A DNA stretch of 64,000 bases, from the NCBI RefSeq assembly GCF_050624435.1, contig NC_134538.1:121741937-121805936 (forward strand), given 5' to 3'. Of the stretch, positions 23,138 to 34,081 are shown in pieces. This stretch comes from Tenrec ecaudatus. Taxonomy: Eukaryota > Chordata > Mammalia > Afrosoricida > Tenrecidae. The position numbers and the translations under genes were made by a program. The notes beneath the pieces were generated by a model, which was not told the DNA's origin, searched no databases, and worked only from the letters and a program-made list of their open reading frames with translations. Within the stretch, counting starts at the first letter, position 1; every line of letters starts with the position of its first letter.

Positions 23138-23530
23138 GTCATCTTTGGGATCCAGGGGGATTAGGTCCAGGAACCCTACAGATACCAAAATCTATTAGAT
23201 AAAATTTATTTTGTATGATAAAAAAATTATATAAGTCTCAAATCTATTATATAAATGCTCAAATCTATTATATAAGATTTCTTCAAGTCTGTTATATAAA
23301 ATTTGCATATAGCCTATGTACATCTTCCCTTACACTTTAATCATCTTTATTTATAAAACCTAATGTAGGGTAAATTAAGTGTAAAGAGTACTTTATGCAC
23401 CCTCCTTGTCTTCGAGGGATTGCTTTGATAACTTACTTACTTAAACTTTTTTTGCGTGAAATATTTGTTTGGCTGAATCTGCAGGCTGAATCTGAACCTG
23501 TGGATACAGAGGGCAGATTGCCCTTCATTA
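23138..23530. mobile_element. Tigger-like (pogo) non-autonomous element
   Basis: The ends are inverted copies: left cagtcatctttgggatccaggg and right cctgtggatacagagggcagattg. This is the Tigger-type 'cagtcgaccctcggtatcc' terminus. The middle shows gcatatagcctatgtacatc, as in Tigger-derived elements. The motif caaatctattatataa is repeated two to three times at 23,239-23,300, an internal expansion. Confidence 0.6.
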
Positions 23531-23649
23531 CTTCTTGTCTTATATTACTAAGCATATTGAAGACATGAAACACTCCTCAGTTACAATGATGATCTTTAAA
23601 ATCTGTTTGACATGCTTCACTTCACAAAGTGTTTTACCAGACACTAATT

Positions 23650-24480
23650 CCCAAATATCACATGACGATGAGTAAAACAAGTATTGCTATGAAATCAGAA
23701 AAACCGTTAATAAATAGAGATATCAAAATGTGAAGCTGTGATTTCTCGACACATCTTCTATCTAGGCCCATGCACTTCTGAAGGCAGTGTTTGCATCTCA
23801 TGAACCCTTCCCTCAACAAATTCTGTACTCTTCTATCACACTATGTCAAATCAGGAGTTTTTGCATTCTTGAGGGACTCAAATCATGTTTCCTTGAAATG
23901 TTCTCTGAGTTTGGGGAGCAAAAAGAAGTCTGAAAGGGAAATATCAGGGCTGTAGGGTGAGTGGGGTGAGGTTTCCAGTGAAATTCTTGCATGGTACCCT
24001 GTGCTTCTCTGGAAGAATGAGCAGGTGGGCATGGTTGTCATGGAAACAAAAGATTTCTGGCACCCTTTTCTCACTGATTCAGTTTTCAATTTTTTAAAAA
24101 AAACTTTCTACCTAAGAAGCTCTGGAATGGTTTCATGTCTTTGAGAACATTTCTCAAGATGGCCTCTTATAATTCTCCCAAACAATAGCTGTTCCCTTTG
24201 AACTGGCCTCCCTGCCCTGCGTTGAACTAGCCCAGCAAATGCACTGGGAAGCCATTGTTTTGACAAAAGATTCTCCCCCTTTATTTTATTTTTTCAGCAG
24301 TTTTATTGGCATATAATTCACATATCACACAATTCAACAGTTCAGTTACATCAAAAGGAGTTGTGTAATCATTGCCACACTGAGATGCATGTATGACTGA
24401 GTGAGAGAGCTTGTCTGTAGCCGGCGACTGATTGCAGAGAAGTGCTTAAACACACTCTCTTTGGAATAAACTTGCACGTG
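23650..24480 (-). mobile_element. Second mariner family, copy B
   Basis: The minus-strand frame at 24,089-23,883 includes YSPDISLSDFFLLPKLREH, the catalytic region of a mariner transposase (usually PYSPDLxPxDFxLFPxL). Frames are broken. About 24,285-24,395 holds a separate insert, gttttattggcatataattcacat, which looks like an old L1 piece. Confidence 0.7.
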
Positions 24481-24534
24481 TATGAATTAGAGTTCTGGTA
24501 GCAATTTTTTTAACTTACCATAGTGTAATCCTCA

Positions 24535-24680
24535 AAAACCTCCTATAAGTAGTTGGCTGGGTGACCTTAGTCAAGTTACTTAATCTCTTTGTACCTTATC
24601 TTAGAAATAAGGCAAATTATAATCATCACCTGCAGGATAGCTGTGAAAATTAAACAAGTTAAATGCATGACAGCTGCTTG
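24535..24680 (+). mobile_element. MIR SINE
   Basis: The classic core is clear: ctgggtgaccttagtcaagttacttaatctctttgtacc, followed by ctgcaggatagctgtgaaaattaaacaagttaaatgcatg. Confidence 0.85.
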
Positions 24681-24721
24681 GAATAGCACATGCCAGATTG
24701 TGGTATATTTCATATGAGAGT

Positions 24722-24873
24722 GTGGTTATAAAAACAAACTCACTGCCCAAGAGCATCAGAGATGGTAACTGTGTACAGGAGGAGAAAGCCCAGCCTTTCT
24801 CCTGTGGATCTGCTAGTCATCTGGAACTGCTGATGGTTTGGACAGCAACCCAACACATGACCAACGGTGCTAG
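24722..24873 (-). mobile_element. AfroSINE, shortened
   Basis: Contains aactcactgcccaagagcatc and gatggtttggacagcaacccaac. The middle is shortened. Confidence 0.65.
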
Positions 24874-24878
24874 GAGAA

Positions 24879-25365
24879 TGTAGTAGTTAGGGTTTATATC
24901 AACTAGACGCTCTTGGTGAGGGCTGTCAATCACATCACAGTCTGAGGACACTTTCTTGATGTCATAGACCTTTTGTATAAGAGCGACTCTGGGAACTGCT
25001 CTGTCTCGATCACTTGTCTTCAGCCTCGCTGGGACTCCACTGGGATTCTGTGTGTGCCACCGGGATTGGGCTGTTGACCCTGAGAGCTGTTGTGCCCTGC
25101 CACATTTCTAGCAACTTTGGATGCACGGGACGCTGCACCTACCACCTGTGATCTGCCTGCCTCACCATTCTGCATCACCGGCATGCAGCTACTTGAGTCT
25201 GAAGAGGGAGGCAGGGACCAGCATCGAACTTACGGACTGGAGTTGGACTGGGCCAGGATGCCTTCTTTTGATATGATTACATGTTGGTATAAGGCTCTTT
25301 CTTATACATATATAAGAGTGAGTGATGCCAGATTTTCTTCTCTAGACAAGCTGGGCTAGAGATGC
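24879..25365 (-). mobile_element. LTR-like element (family B), diverged
   Basis: It opens tgtagtagttagggtttatatcaactag and contains gagtctgaagagggaggcagggaccagcatcgaacttacggactgg, matching the copies at 34,744 and 57,888. The right end is eroded, so I cannot define a TSD. Confidence 0.55.
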
Positions 25366-25611
25366 TATCAGTATTATAAATATCTTTATTTTGTGATATC
25401 AAAGTTTTAATCTATGATGTTATAGTTTTGTTCTAATCGATGCACACAAATATTGGATTTTATTCTTGTTTCTGTGGCAACAAATGGGGATAATTTCATT
25501 ACTTATGTTCCCTATAATTTCACAATCTCTAATGCCGACTCCTCACCCAGACTAACCCCTGTGGGCCATGAATCTAACTTTTACTGTTACTGCTACCAAA
25601 CAGGCAAACTA

Positions 25612-25797
25612 AATTCACTACCATCGGGCCCATTCACACTCAGTGACCCCAGGGGACAGAGCAGAATTGCCTCTGTGGATCTCCAACACTGTCCATCTGT
25701 AGGGACCAGGACGCCTCACCTGGTTCCTGCACAGCTGCTGGGAGTGTCAAAATGCTGGCCTCATGGGGCTCTGACACCGGGGCTCCGTTATTGATGT
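25612..25797 (-). mobile_element. AfroSINE
   Basis: actaaattcactaccatcggg at the left, gacagagcagaattgcctctg in the middle, ctgacaccggggctccgtt at the right. Confidence 0.7.
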
Positions 25798-25944
25798 ACA
25801 TTATTTAAATATTATTTTGTTCTTGGTAGAAGACAAATTAAGAAGCATCCTGTAACTATTATTGATATAAACCAGACTTACTCTGCTTAGGCCAGGACGA
25901 TGCTGACTGCCAGGTTGGAGGTCACTGCCCATCTTCTAGTCTTT

Positions 25945-26145
25945 GCGGAAGCCCTGGAGGCAGAGCTGTGGCCCTTCCACTGCGACCTGGGGGCAGCAGG
26001 TGGAAAGCACTTGTAACTCTACTGGGCAAAGGTTAGGCGATCGACTCCTGTAAGGTCTCGGACACTCACTGGGGCAGAGCTACCCTGTCTTATAGGGTGG
26101 TTGTGAGCCCCCACGCTTTAGTAGCAGTAAGTTTGTTTTATAGTT
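25945..26145 (+). mobile_element. AfroSINE, diverged
   Basis: Head gaagccctggaggcagagctg and tail ggggcagagctaccctgtcttatagggtggttgtgag. Confidence 0.65.
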
Positions 26146-26569
26146 TAATCAATCCTCGGTCCTTCCTTCTTTCTCTTTCCTTCTACCCTTTGGGTTCTGG
26201 CTTCTTCCCTTCCTCGTATTCCTTTTTGATGCTCTGGTCTACTTTTCTCCCATCACATTCCCATCTCTTCACACCCTTTGGGGCAGAGACCCTCCTCCCC
26301 AAGCTCAGGATGGAGAATCTCACCTGATCAGCGTCGTTCCTCTGGGGAGCTCTGAGCATGGAGCCTTTGTGTTGCTAGACAACTCCTGGCTGGGTAAGGG
26401 CCATCTGTCCAGGATAGTTCTCATTTTAGGTAAATTTATCTTAAAAATACAAAGGCACCAAAGTCTATCTAAATGCACTTTGCTATCTAATCTTTTTTTT
26501 TGCTATCTACTCTTTATAGCTATTAATTTGTATTCCACCTCAACTATCTCACAAATATTATGCAATCCT

Positions 26570-26650
26570 CACAACTCACCCTCTGAGAGCTTATTGTATG
26601 ACTTTATGCAAGTTACTTCATCTCTTTGTACGTCTCAGAAGGAAATAATC
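26570..26650 (+). mobile_element. MIR fragment
   Basis: gtatgactttatgcaagttacttcatctctttgtacgtctcag is a MIR core. It lies in otherwise AT-rich intergenic DNA. Confidence 0.6.
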
Positions 26651-26734
26651 ACTACCCCCTTCCCACACTATATATTTTATAACAAAATATTATATCACCT
26701 CCTGCAAATATTTGTTGTTTTAGGGTTCAAAAGA

Positions 26735-27240
26735 GACCCACAAATCTCAGATATAATTTAAGGAGAACTTTAAGAAGTCTTAAAGAGAACCAAAACAAAG
26801 ACACATCACCAAGACAAGAGAGACCATTAATATTAGATCACAATGGTGCCTGAGGGTTTGCTGAGAGTCTCTGGCTTGAAAAGGACATGAGACCGGCAAG
26901 GGAAACTGTCACAAAAGCAAGATTGGCAGCTCATCAGTAGATGACAGTACAGGTGGGACAGCAGCAGCAGGACAGGGGACTGTGATTGGACACCTACATC
27001 ATGTTAGACCGAGCAGTTGACAAGACTGCTTCATGACCATGTGACAATGATATGGCAGCTTCTCCCCAGATAACCTGAATCAGAATACCCAAATTATCAA
27101 GATCCTCTGGGGGTTATTAGTCAGTCTATCTGGGGTGGAAAGGCAAGTTCTCAGCAGGGAGTTTAACCAGAATGAACCAGTCAGAAGCCTTGGAGAAGAA
27201 TGACCTGTGCGGCTCTTCATACAGATTTCCTCCACTCATC
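26735..27240 (+). repeat. Unclassified dispersed repeat, copy 1
   Basis: It aligns with 27,850-28,400 in the same orientation. Shared blocks are atctcagatataatttaagg / atctcaaatacaatttaagg, aagacacatcac / cagacacatcac, and 'tagatcacaatggtgcctgag' / 'agatcatagtgacatctaggg'. No ORF or clear ends. The two copies are 1.1 kb apart, so they may be two LTRs of a lost provirus or two separate insertions. Confidence 0.5.
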
Positions 27241-27849
27241 CCTGGAGAGTCTCATTCCCTGATTGACTGAGTGCTTTTCTTTTTCACTTCAAGTGATTGC
27301 TTTCATCTGGTAAATTTAAGAATTATCAACATACCAACCAATCATTGTGAAGCTGAAGACACGAGAAGAGTAGGGATATCCATTGAGGGAGAGGCCAACC
27401 AAACTAGGTGAAGAGAACTCTGGTCCAGCATTTTCTTTTGTTTTCTTAACAGGAATATATCCAGGTGGCTGCTGATGATCCAATGTTCCAAGATTTATGG
27501 AAAATGGATAGTTCTGAAAGTAACAGAAGGTATTGAAAAACTATCAAAGTAGAGCAAAACAAAACAAAACCCTGAATATTTTGATCAGGCTGTGTACAAG
27601 AGTACACATTTTGCCATTTTAATGATCTCTTTACTCTTTTGTCTATTGTCGTGTAGTACAAACAAGTTTAGCACTGACTTGTGTCCAGTCAACTAATCTG
27701 TATATTCTCTTTGATTAGAACAGTAGCTCATTTCCTTCTAAACATACATACATATGCATAAGATAGAGTATATAAACATGACAATGAAGAGGAATTTATG
27801 CTTTTGAATTATGTGTTAGCTAAGAATAGTTTAGCAAGAATAGTACAAA

Positions 27850-28400
27850 AGAGGCCCCAATCTCAAATACAATTTAAGGGGAACATTTATTATGTCTTAA
27901 AAAGGCAACACAATGAGGGAAGTGAATGTACAGATGTGCTTTACACAATTGATGTATGTATGGATTGTGATAAGAGTTATGAGCCCCTAATAAAACGATA
28001 AAAAAAGAAAAAAAGGCAGCACAGAGATACAGACACATCACTGAGATGAAAGAGGCCATCAGCAGGAGATCATAGTGACATCTAGGGATTCGTACTCAGG
28101 GCACTAGTTAAATATGGCATGGAACCAAGGAAACAGTCACAGATGCACAATTGGTGGCAGATCAGTGCGGTTGGGACTACAGAAGTAGGAACAGGTCCAT
28201 GATTGGAACATGTACATGATGTTAAGCGTCCAAGTTGGCCTAGGGCCTTCCCACTAAGGTAATGAGGGCATGACTGATAGGGTATGAGCATTTGATCCCC
28301 AGTACTGTTGCCAGATATCCATCAGAGACACACTCAAGCAAGCTCCCCAAAGAGGGTGCCCCTTCCTAAATGGGCTGGAGAGGGGTGAAGGTAATCCATT
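27850..28400 (+). repeat. Unclassified dispersed repeat, copy 2
   Basis: Partner of 26,735-27,240. It is split at 27,913-28,010 by a short poly-A retroposon tail, so the repeat is older than that insertion. Confidence 0.5.
27913..28010 (+). mobile_element. Minimal poly-A retroposon insertion (about 98 bp)
   Basis: Only the last ~95 bp of the retroposon family is present (gtacagatgtgctttacac ... cctaataaaacgataaaaaaag). Flanks are aaaggcaacaca (27,901-27,912) and aaaggcagcaca (28,012-28,023), a target duplication with one mismatch. It interrupts the repeat at 27,850-28,400. Confidence 0.75.
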
Positions 28401-28478
28401 TTCCAATGTGCTCTGCCTGAGGACAAGATTATCTACATCCTTGGTTAAATGATCAGAAAGAATTCAGTGGAGACTTAA

Positions 28479-29074
28479 TGTAAGAGTTAGGTTTATTGTG
28501 CCAACTAGGCCAATAGGAATATGTGGAGGGAATTTGGTCAGGTTGCAGCCTGATGGAGGATGACCAAAATAAATAAAGATATCTGGTATACCAGCTCCTT
28601 CTTGCTCCCTGGTGATTGGATCAGCGTGATGCTGCTTTAGCCAGTTCTCTGCCTCAACCTGTGTGCTACACTACCTGTTGGCCAAGCCAAGGCGTGGATC
28701 ATGTAGCTAGAGCTTGAGGCTCCTTTGAGACCTGCTTCTCCATGCTGCTGGTACATACATTTCTTTAGCTTGAGGCTGGTGGATCTTGTCACTTGCTTGA
28801 GTTCTATATCCCATCAGGGCCAGCTTCGCTAAGCTCCTGAGCTACTGATTGTTGCTGACTCGCCCTGCTGTCTGCTGCCTGCAGGCAGACTCTGCCTGCT
28901 TTGCCTGAGGGAACACTCCTCTGTCTACTTCCTTGACCTTGTACCTGGCAGCTCATGTGAGTTGAAGGACTTCCAGTATATTCACTGTTCCACGAAAGTG
29001 AGTTGAACTGAGCCCTGTCTACTGCTGTGTGGATTAATTAGCTGTTATATTCTTTCTCGCCATATAAACCTATC

Positions 29075-29134
<60 letters not shown>

Positions 29135-29193
29135 ATCTATATACAATCATAAATGTCCTGCTTTTGTTTCTCTAGAGAACCCTGTCTAACACA
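28479..29193 (-). mobile_element. LTR-like element with exact 5-bp TSD (cttaa)
   Basis: The 715-bp element runs tgtaagagttaggtttattg ... ccctgtctaacaca (TG...CA on the plus strand). It is flanked by cttaa at 28,474-28,478 and 29,194-29,198. Read on the minus strand it starts tgtgttagacagggttctct and has AATAAA close to its end, so minus is the likely sense. It contains a (tcta)n microsatellite at about 29,075-29,133. No retroviral ORF. Confidence 0.75.
29075..29133. repeat. (TCTA)n microsatellite
   Basis: About 14 units of tcta inside the LTR-like element; probably polymorphic. It grew from a gata-rich stretch also seen in the copy at 15,091-15,112. Confidence 0.9.
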
Positions 29194-29247
29194 CTTAATC
29201 TATGTGAGGACTCTGAAAATTGATTTGGGCTTTCACTCTTATCCATT

Positions 29248-30209
29248 GTTGTTGTTAGGTGCCTTTGAGTCAGTTCCAACCTATAGCAACCCTATGCACA
29301 ACTGAACAACACACTTGCCTGGTCCTGTGTCATCCTCACGATTGTTCCTATTATTGAGCCAATTGTTGCAGCCACAGTGTCCATGCAACTTGTTGAGAGC
29401 CTTCTTATTTGCTGACCCTCTGCTTTACTGAGAATGATGTTCTTCTCCAGGGACTGGTCTCTCTTGACAATAGATCCAAAGTATGTAAGAGCAAGTCTTG
29501 CCACCTTGCCTCTACGGGGCACTCTTGGCCGTATGTCTTCCAAGACAGATCGGGTTGTCCTTTTAGCAGTCCATGGTACTTTCAATATTCTTCTCTTGCA
29601 CTGAAATTCAAAGGCATCCATTCTTCTTTGGACTTCCTTATTCAGTGTCCAATTTGCACATGCATCTGGGACGATGGAAAGTACCATGACTTGGGTCAGA
29701 CTCACCTTAGTTCTCAAAGTAACATTCTTACTTTTCGATACTCTAAAGAGGTCTTTTGAGCAGTTTCACCTAATGCTATGAGTCACTGGAGCTCTTGACT
29801 GCTGCTTCCATGAACATTGATTGTGGATCCAAGCAAGACAAAACCTTTGACAACTCAGCCTTTTCTCCATTTACCACGATGTTAACTATTGGTCCAATTG
29901 TGAGGATTTTAGACTTCTTCACATTGAGTTGTAATCCATACTGAAGGTTGTCGTCCTTAATCTTCATCAGCAAGTGCTACAAGTCCTCCTCACTTTCAGC
30001 CAGTAAGGTTGTATCAACTGCATATCGCAGTTTGTTCGTAAGCCTCCCTCCAATCCCGATGCCACAATCTTCTTCAGATAAGCCAGCTTCTCTGCTTATG
30101 TGCTCAGCATACAGAATGGATAACTGTGCTGAGAGGATGCAACCCTGACATGCACTTTTCCTGATTTGAAGCCTTCCAGTATCCCTTTGATGTAGGTACA
30201 GAGGGTTGG
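29248..30209 (-). mobile_element. RTE/BovB LINE, 3' half of ORF (pseudogene)
   Basis: The minus strand begins after the typical 3' end (complement of gttgttgttaggtgccttt) and encodes, in 29,717-29,292, a 141-codon frame with MDAFEFQCKRRILKVPWT. This is the conserved post-RT block of RTE/BovB ('AFELWCWRRILRVPWTARR'). A second frame at 29,973-29,776 holds YGLQLNVKKSKILTIGP, just downstream of the YADD motif region. Two or more frameshifts. Non-functional. Confidence 0.85.
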
Positions 30210-30326
30210 TACCGTATATACTCGACTATAAGCTGACCCATATATCAGCCAAGGCACCTAATTTTACCACAAAAACTACATTAAAATGTGCTGAAAAACT
30301 TGGCTTGTACACGAGTATATATGGTA
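30210..30326. mobile_element. 117-bp palindromic (foldback/MITE-like) element
   Basis: Starts taccgtatatactcgacta and ends acgagtatatatggta: the two ends are inverted copies of each other over about 24 bp with few mismatches. The middle is aggcacctaattttaccac. A second copy lies at 62,029-62,147. No coding capacity. It lies between two RTE 3'-end-like pieces (one follows at 30,332-30,370). Confidence 0.8.
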
Positions 30327-30369
30327 CATAAGTTGGAGCTGACTGGACAGCATCTAACAGCAACAAAAA

Positions 30370-31680
30370 TTTATTTATATAATCAAGCTTCATAGGCATA
30401 CAAGGAAGGTTTTAAAAATTAGTGGAAAAATGGAATGAAAAGATAATGGATTTTTTTAAAACAAACTCTGAAGCCCCTTCATATGCAGAATGCTACTTCC
30501 TTAGCTTAAAAGTATGAAAGAGCCATGAGAGAACTATTGAATTGTATGATAAGTGGATTATGTGCCAATAAAAACAATTTTACAATGAAAATAAAATAAA
30601 ATGTTAAAGAAGCTTGCATAGATGTAAGTTCCTTATCTTTTATTTTCTGAAGTTTTACTTTTTAGTTAAATGTAAGGCACATATCTTTTAGAATAGCACT
30701 TTACCCCTTTTACGACCCCTCCCTCTTTGGGAGAATTTTGGGTTTTTTACAACCCCATCCTTTGGAGAGAATTCTAACTTTCAGAACTTTCTCCACTTGG
30801 TGATGAACAATACTTGTTTCATAGTCTCTGCAGAAGAGGAAAATCCCAAACTTTTGTGCTTTGAGGTCTCCACTGTGAAGAGCTTAGTCACTGATCTTTT
30901 GCTGTGGGCTCCGGGTTGGAGGCCTTTGGGAAGGAGAGCTTTCAGAGGCGTTACAGTGTGTGAAGTTGTTGTATGCGGGGCATGCATGATAAGGTCTCTA
31001 ACAGCTGGGGATGGGCAGCAGCTCCAACAAACTCAGACACTGGAAATGCTGAGACACCTCCTCAAAGCCCAGACGCAAGATCCTCCAGGTCATGGGCTGA
31101 TGATGCTGTCATAGTGCCCATCATGGACAAGCTATGAACGAACCCTAGAGGTGCAGGGTCTCAGGCTACAGTATTTTCTCCAGTCTCTGGCTGCCCTTTA
31201 GTGCCAGCAATTTGGCTTCTGGCCAGAGATAGGAAGGATCTTTTCAAAGCACCTTCCACTGAAAACTATTGTCATTCAGAAAAATGCCCAATTGCTTAGT
31301 ATTTCCAAATGTTGAGCACTTTTGGAGATTTGCAGTTGAACAATATTATCGATCAGTTTAACATTCCCCTCTGTCCACCCATTTTTATGTAAATCAGAAT
31401 ATGGTGCTGGCTCATCAGATACTGATGAAAATCACCATCAGCCGTGATCATGTTATCTAAATAAATTAAATTAAGATCGATATATCTCCCTCATTTCTCA
31501 CTTACATCTTCCTGCTCTTTATGTGCCCCTCCAGGAACAAAGGAGAAAACAATATGCAGGTTGTTCCCATCAGTACAGATCCTTGTGAATCAGAAGAAAA
31601 TGATTTTGATAGGAGAGGAAGATTAAAGTAGGTGTCTCTGGGATTTAGCTTGATTTTCTTGTGTCTACCTATCCATCTGT
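30370..31680. other. Intergenic stretch, no gene recognised
   Basis: No SINE, LTR or exon is recognised. The 105-codon frame at 30,797-31,114 shows no domain. Confidence 0.45.
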
Positions 31681-31790
31681 AAAAAGGAGATAATTGCACC
31701 TGCTCCTTGTTTACCTCACAGGGCTATTACAATGATTCATTAAAAAAGTCTATCAAGCTTTTTGAGCACGGCAAAGAATAATTACAAGAA
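31680..31790 (+). mobile_element. MIR fragment
   Basis: catctgtaaaaaggagataattgcacc, then cacagggctattacaatgattc, is the MIR 3' half in sense orientation. Confidence 0.7.
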
Positions 31791-31999
31791 AACATCCCGC
31801 CACTGCAGTGCTTCCAGCTATCCATACGGGCAGTGCCTGGATTCCGAACAAATTCCAACCTGAAGTCTATCCTTAAGTCAAATCTAGATCTACATTGGAG
31901 CAGTTAAGTAGATGTGGTTTTACCTAGGGTCAGTTAGTCAAATATTTGTTGGTCAGTCAAATGGTGATACTACATGCTGGGGGAGGGGGTGGCCTAGAT

Positions 32000-32189
32000 C
32001 ATAGGTTCCCAAATGTATTTGGCCTACTGTTGCCTTTTCAGGACAAAATTACTCACAGGCAATTAAACACATTTGTGCTATATGCCACAATCCAGGATAA
32101 AGTATAAGTATCTGCCTTTGCAGCCACCCCCCCTGGATCATTCTGTGCATGCCTCCCAGTGGTGGTATCACACATTTGGGGAAACACTA
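32000..32189. mobile_element. hAT-like non-autonomous element, 8-bp TSD
   Basis: The 190-bp element begins cataggttcccaaatgt and ends acatttggggaaacacta; the ends are inverted repeats. It is flanked by gcctagat (31,992-31,999) and gtctagat (32,190-32,197), an 8-bp duplication with one mismatch, as expected for hAT transposons. No ORF. Confidence 0.7.
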
Positions 32190-32282
32190 GTCTAGATAGT
32201 GTACCTTTCCATACATAAAAGTAAAGAGCTATTTTTAGATATACAAAACACTTAACATAACAGTACAGCAATAATAATAATG

Positions 32283-33762
32283 GTGCATATTACTCTCTCT
32301 ACGGATCTATCTAGATGAGATACACTGGGTGGATAGTTACTGAAACCCAAATGAAGGCAGAGCATGATAGTGATACAAGAGGAAAGTAAAAGGAAATAGA
32401 GGAAAGAACTAGGTGACAAAGGGTATTTATAGAGGTCTAAAGACTGGAATGTACATATGTAAATATATTTATATAAGAATGTGGGGAAGTAGATCTACAT
32501 GCATATATTTATAGATTTAGTATTAAGGCAGCAGGTGGACATTGAGCCTCCACTTAAGAACTTATTCAATTCAAGAACACATTTTTCTATTAAATTGACA
32601 TTCCAGGATACACACCTTCCTGACACAATTGCTGAAGAAAAATGTGTGCATAAGCAAATATGGTGAAGAAAGTTGATGGTGCCCGGATATCAAAAGATAT
32701 ACCATCTGTGGTCTTAAAGATAAACAAGCGATCATCTAGCTGAGAAGATAAACAAGCAGCCATCTAGCTGAGAAGTATCAAAGCCCACATGGAAGAAGCA
32801 CACCACCCTGTCTGACCACAAGGTGTAGAAGGGACCAGTTATCAGACATCACATCAAAGAACAAAAAATCATATAAGTGGGTGCCCACCTTTCTGATACG
32901 ATCACTGAAGACAAATGTGTGCATAAGCAAATATGGTGAAGAAAGCTGATGGTGCCTGGCTACCAAAAGATATAGCGTCTGGGGTCTTAAAGGCTTGAAG
33001 ATAAACAAGCGGCCATCTAGCTAAGAAGCAACAAAGCCTACATGGAAGAAGCACACCACCCTGTGTGACTACAAACTGTCGAAGGGATCAGGTATCAAGC
33101 ATCAAAGAACAAAAGATCATATCAATGTAAATGTTGGTGAGTGCAGAGTGGAGACTCTCAAAGTCGATTGGTAGGCAACTAGACACCCCCTTACAGAAGG
33201 ATTGTGGGGAGGAGATGAGCCAGTCAGGGTGCAGGGTAGCAATGATGAAACATATAACTTTCCTCTAGTTCTTAAATGTTTCCTCCCCTCCACTATCATG
33301 ATCCCAATTCTACCTTACAAATCTGACTAGATCAGAGGATGTACATTGGTACAGATAGCAACTGGAAACACAGGGAATCCAGGACTGATGACCCCTGTAG
33401 GACCAGTGGTGACAGTGGCGATGCCTGGAGGGTGGAGAGAATGTGGGGTAGAAAGGGGGAACCGATTACAAGAATCTACATATCGCCTCCTCCCTGGGGG
33501 ATGGACAGCAGAGAAGAGGGTGGTGGGAGATGTCGAACAGTGTAACATATGACAAAATAATAATTTATGAATGATGAAGGGTTCATGAGGGAGGGAGGAG
33601 AGAGGAGGGAGGGGGAAAATGAGCAGCCGATAGTAAGGGCTCAAGTAGAAGGCAAATGTTTTGAGATTATGATGGCAACAAATGTACATATGTGCTTGAC
33701 ACCATGGATGTCTGTATGGATTGTGATAAGAATTGTATGAGCCCCCAATAAAGTGATTAAAG
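32283..33762 (+). mobile_element. Poly-A retroposon, longest copy, internally duplicated
   Basis: About 1.48 kb, from ggtgcatattactctc to cccccaataaagtgattaaag. Possible TSD aataataatg (about 32,272-32,281 and 33,763-33,772), in low-complexity sequence. A segment is duplicated in tandem: aatgtgtgcataagcaaatatgg at 32,641 recurs at 32,914, a period of about 273 bp. Inside the first unit, agataaacaagc...catctagctgaga is itself doubled (29-bp period, about 32,728-32,785). No long ORF, although this copy spans most of the family. Confidence 0.75.
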
Positions 33763-33774
33763 AAATAATAATGT

Positions 33775-34080
33775 TTTGATGCATGTTTCAAAGTAGCATA
33801 CATCTACTTGTTATCAGGAGCCACTGTATGAAATTTGATTTTTAAAATATAACCGTCTCTACAGGGCTGGTCTGTAGCTATGCAATGTAGATAAGTCAGT
33901 GCTCATAATACTGGGGCGGCCAGTCTGTTGAAGAAGGTGTCAGTATATAAAGGCTGGCTCTTCATGATTGGTCAGTTTTTCCTGAGTGTGTGTGTCTAAG
34001 AAGAGGCAGTGTGGACAATAAATAATCAGCCACAAAGTAGATTTTAGAGAATCTACTTTCTTTTAACTCAGCCATTGTTC
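33775..34080. other. Short unique stretch with a perfect hairpin
   Basis: Contains a perfect 10-bp stem at 34,034-34,043 and 34,050-34,059 (aaagtagatt / aatctacttt) with a 6-base loop. A TATA-like tatataaag occurs near 33,943. No gene is supported. Confidence 0.5.
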
Positions 34081-34081
34081 A

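Noticed and set aside
29075-29133. The (TCTA)n array as a regulatory site
   Set aside because: A plain tetranucleotide microsatellite inside an LTR-like element.
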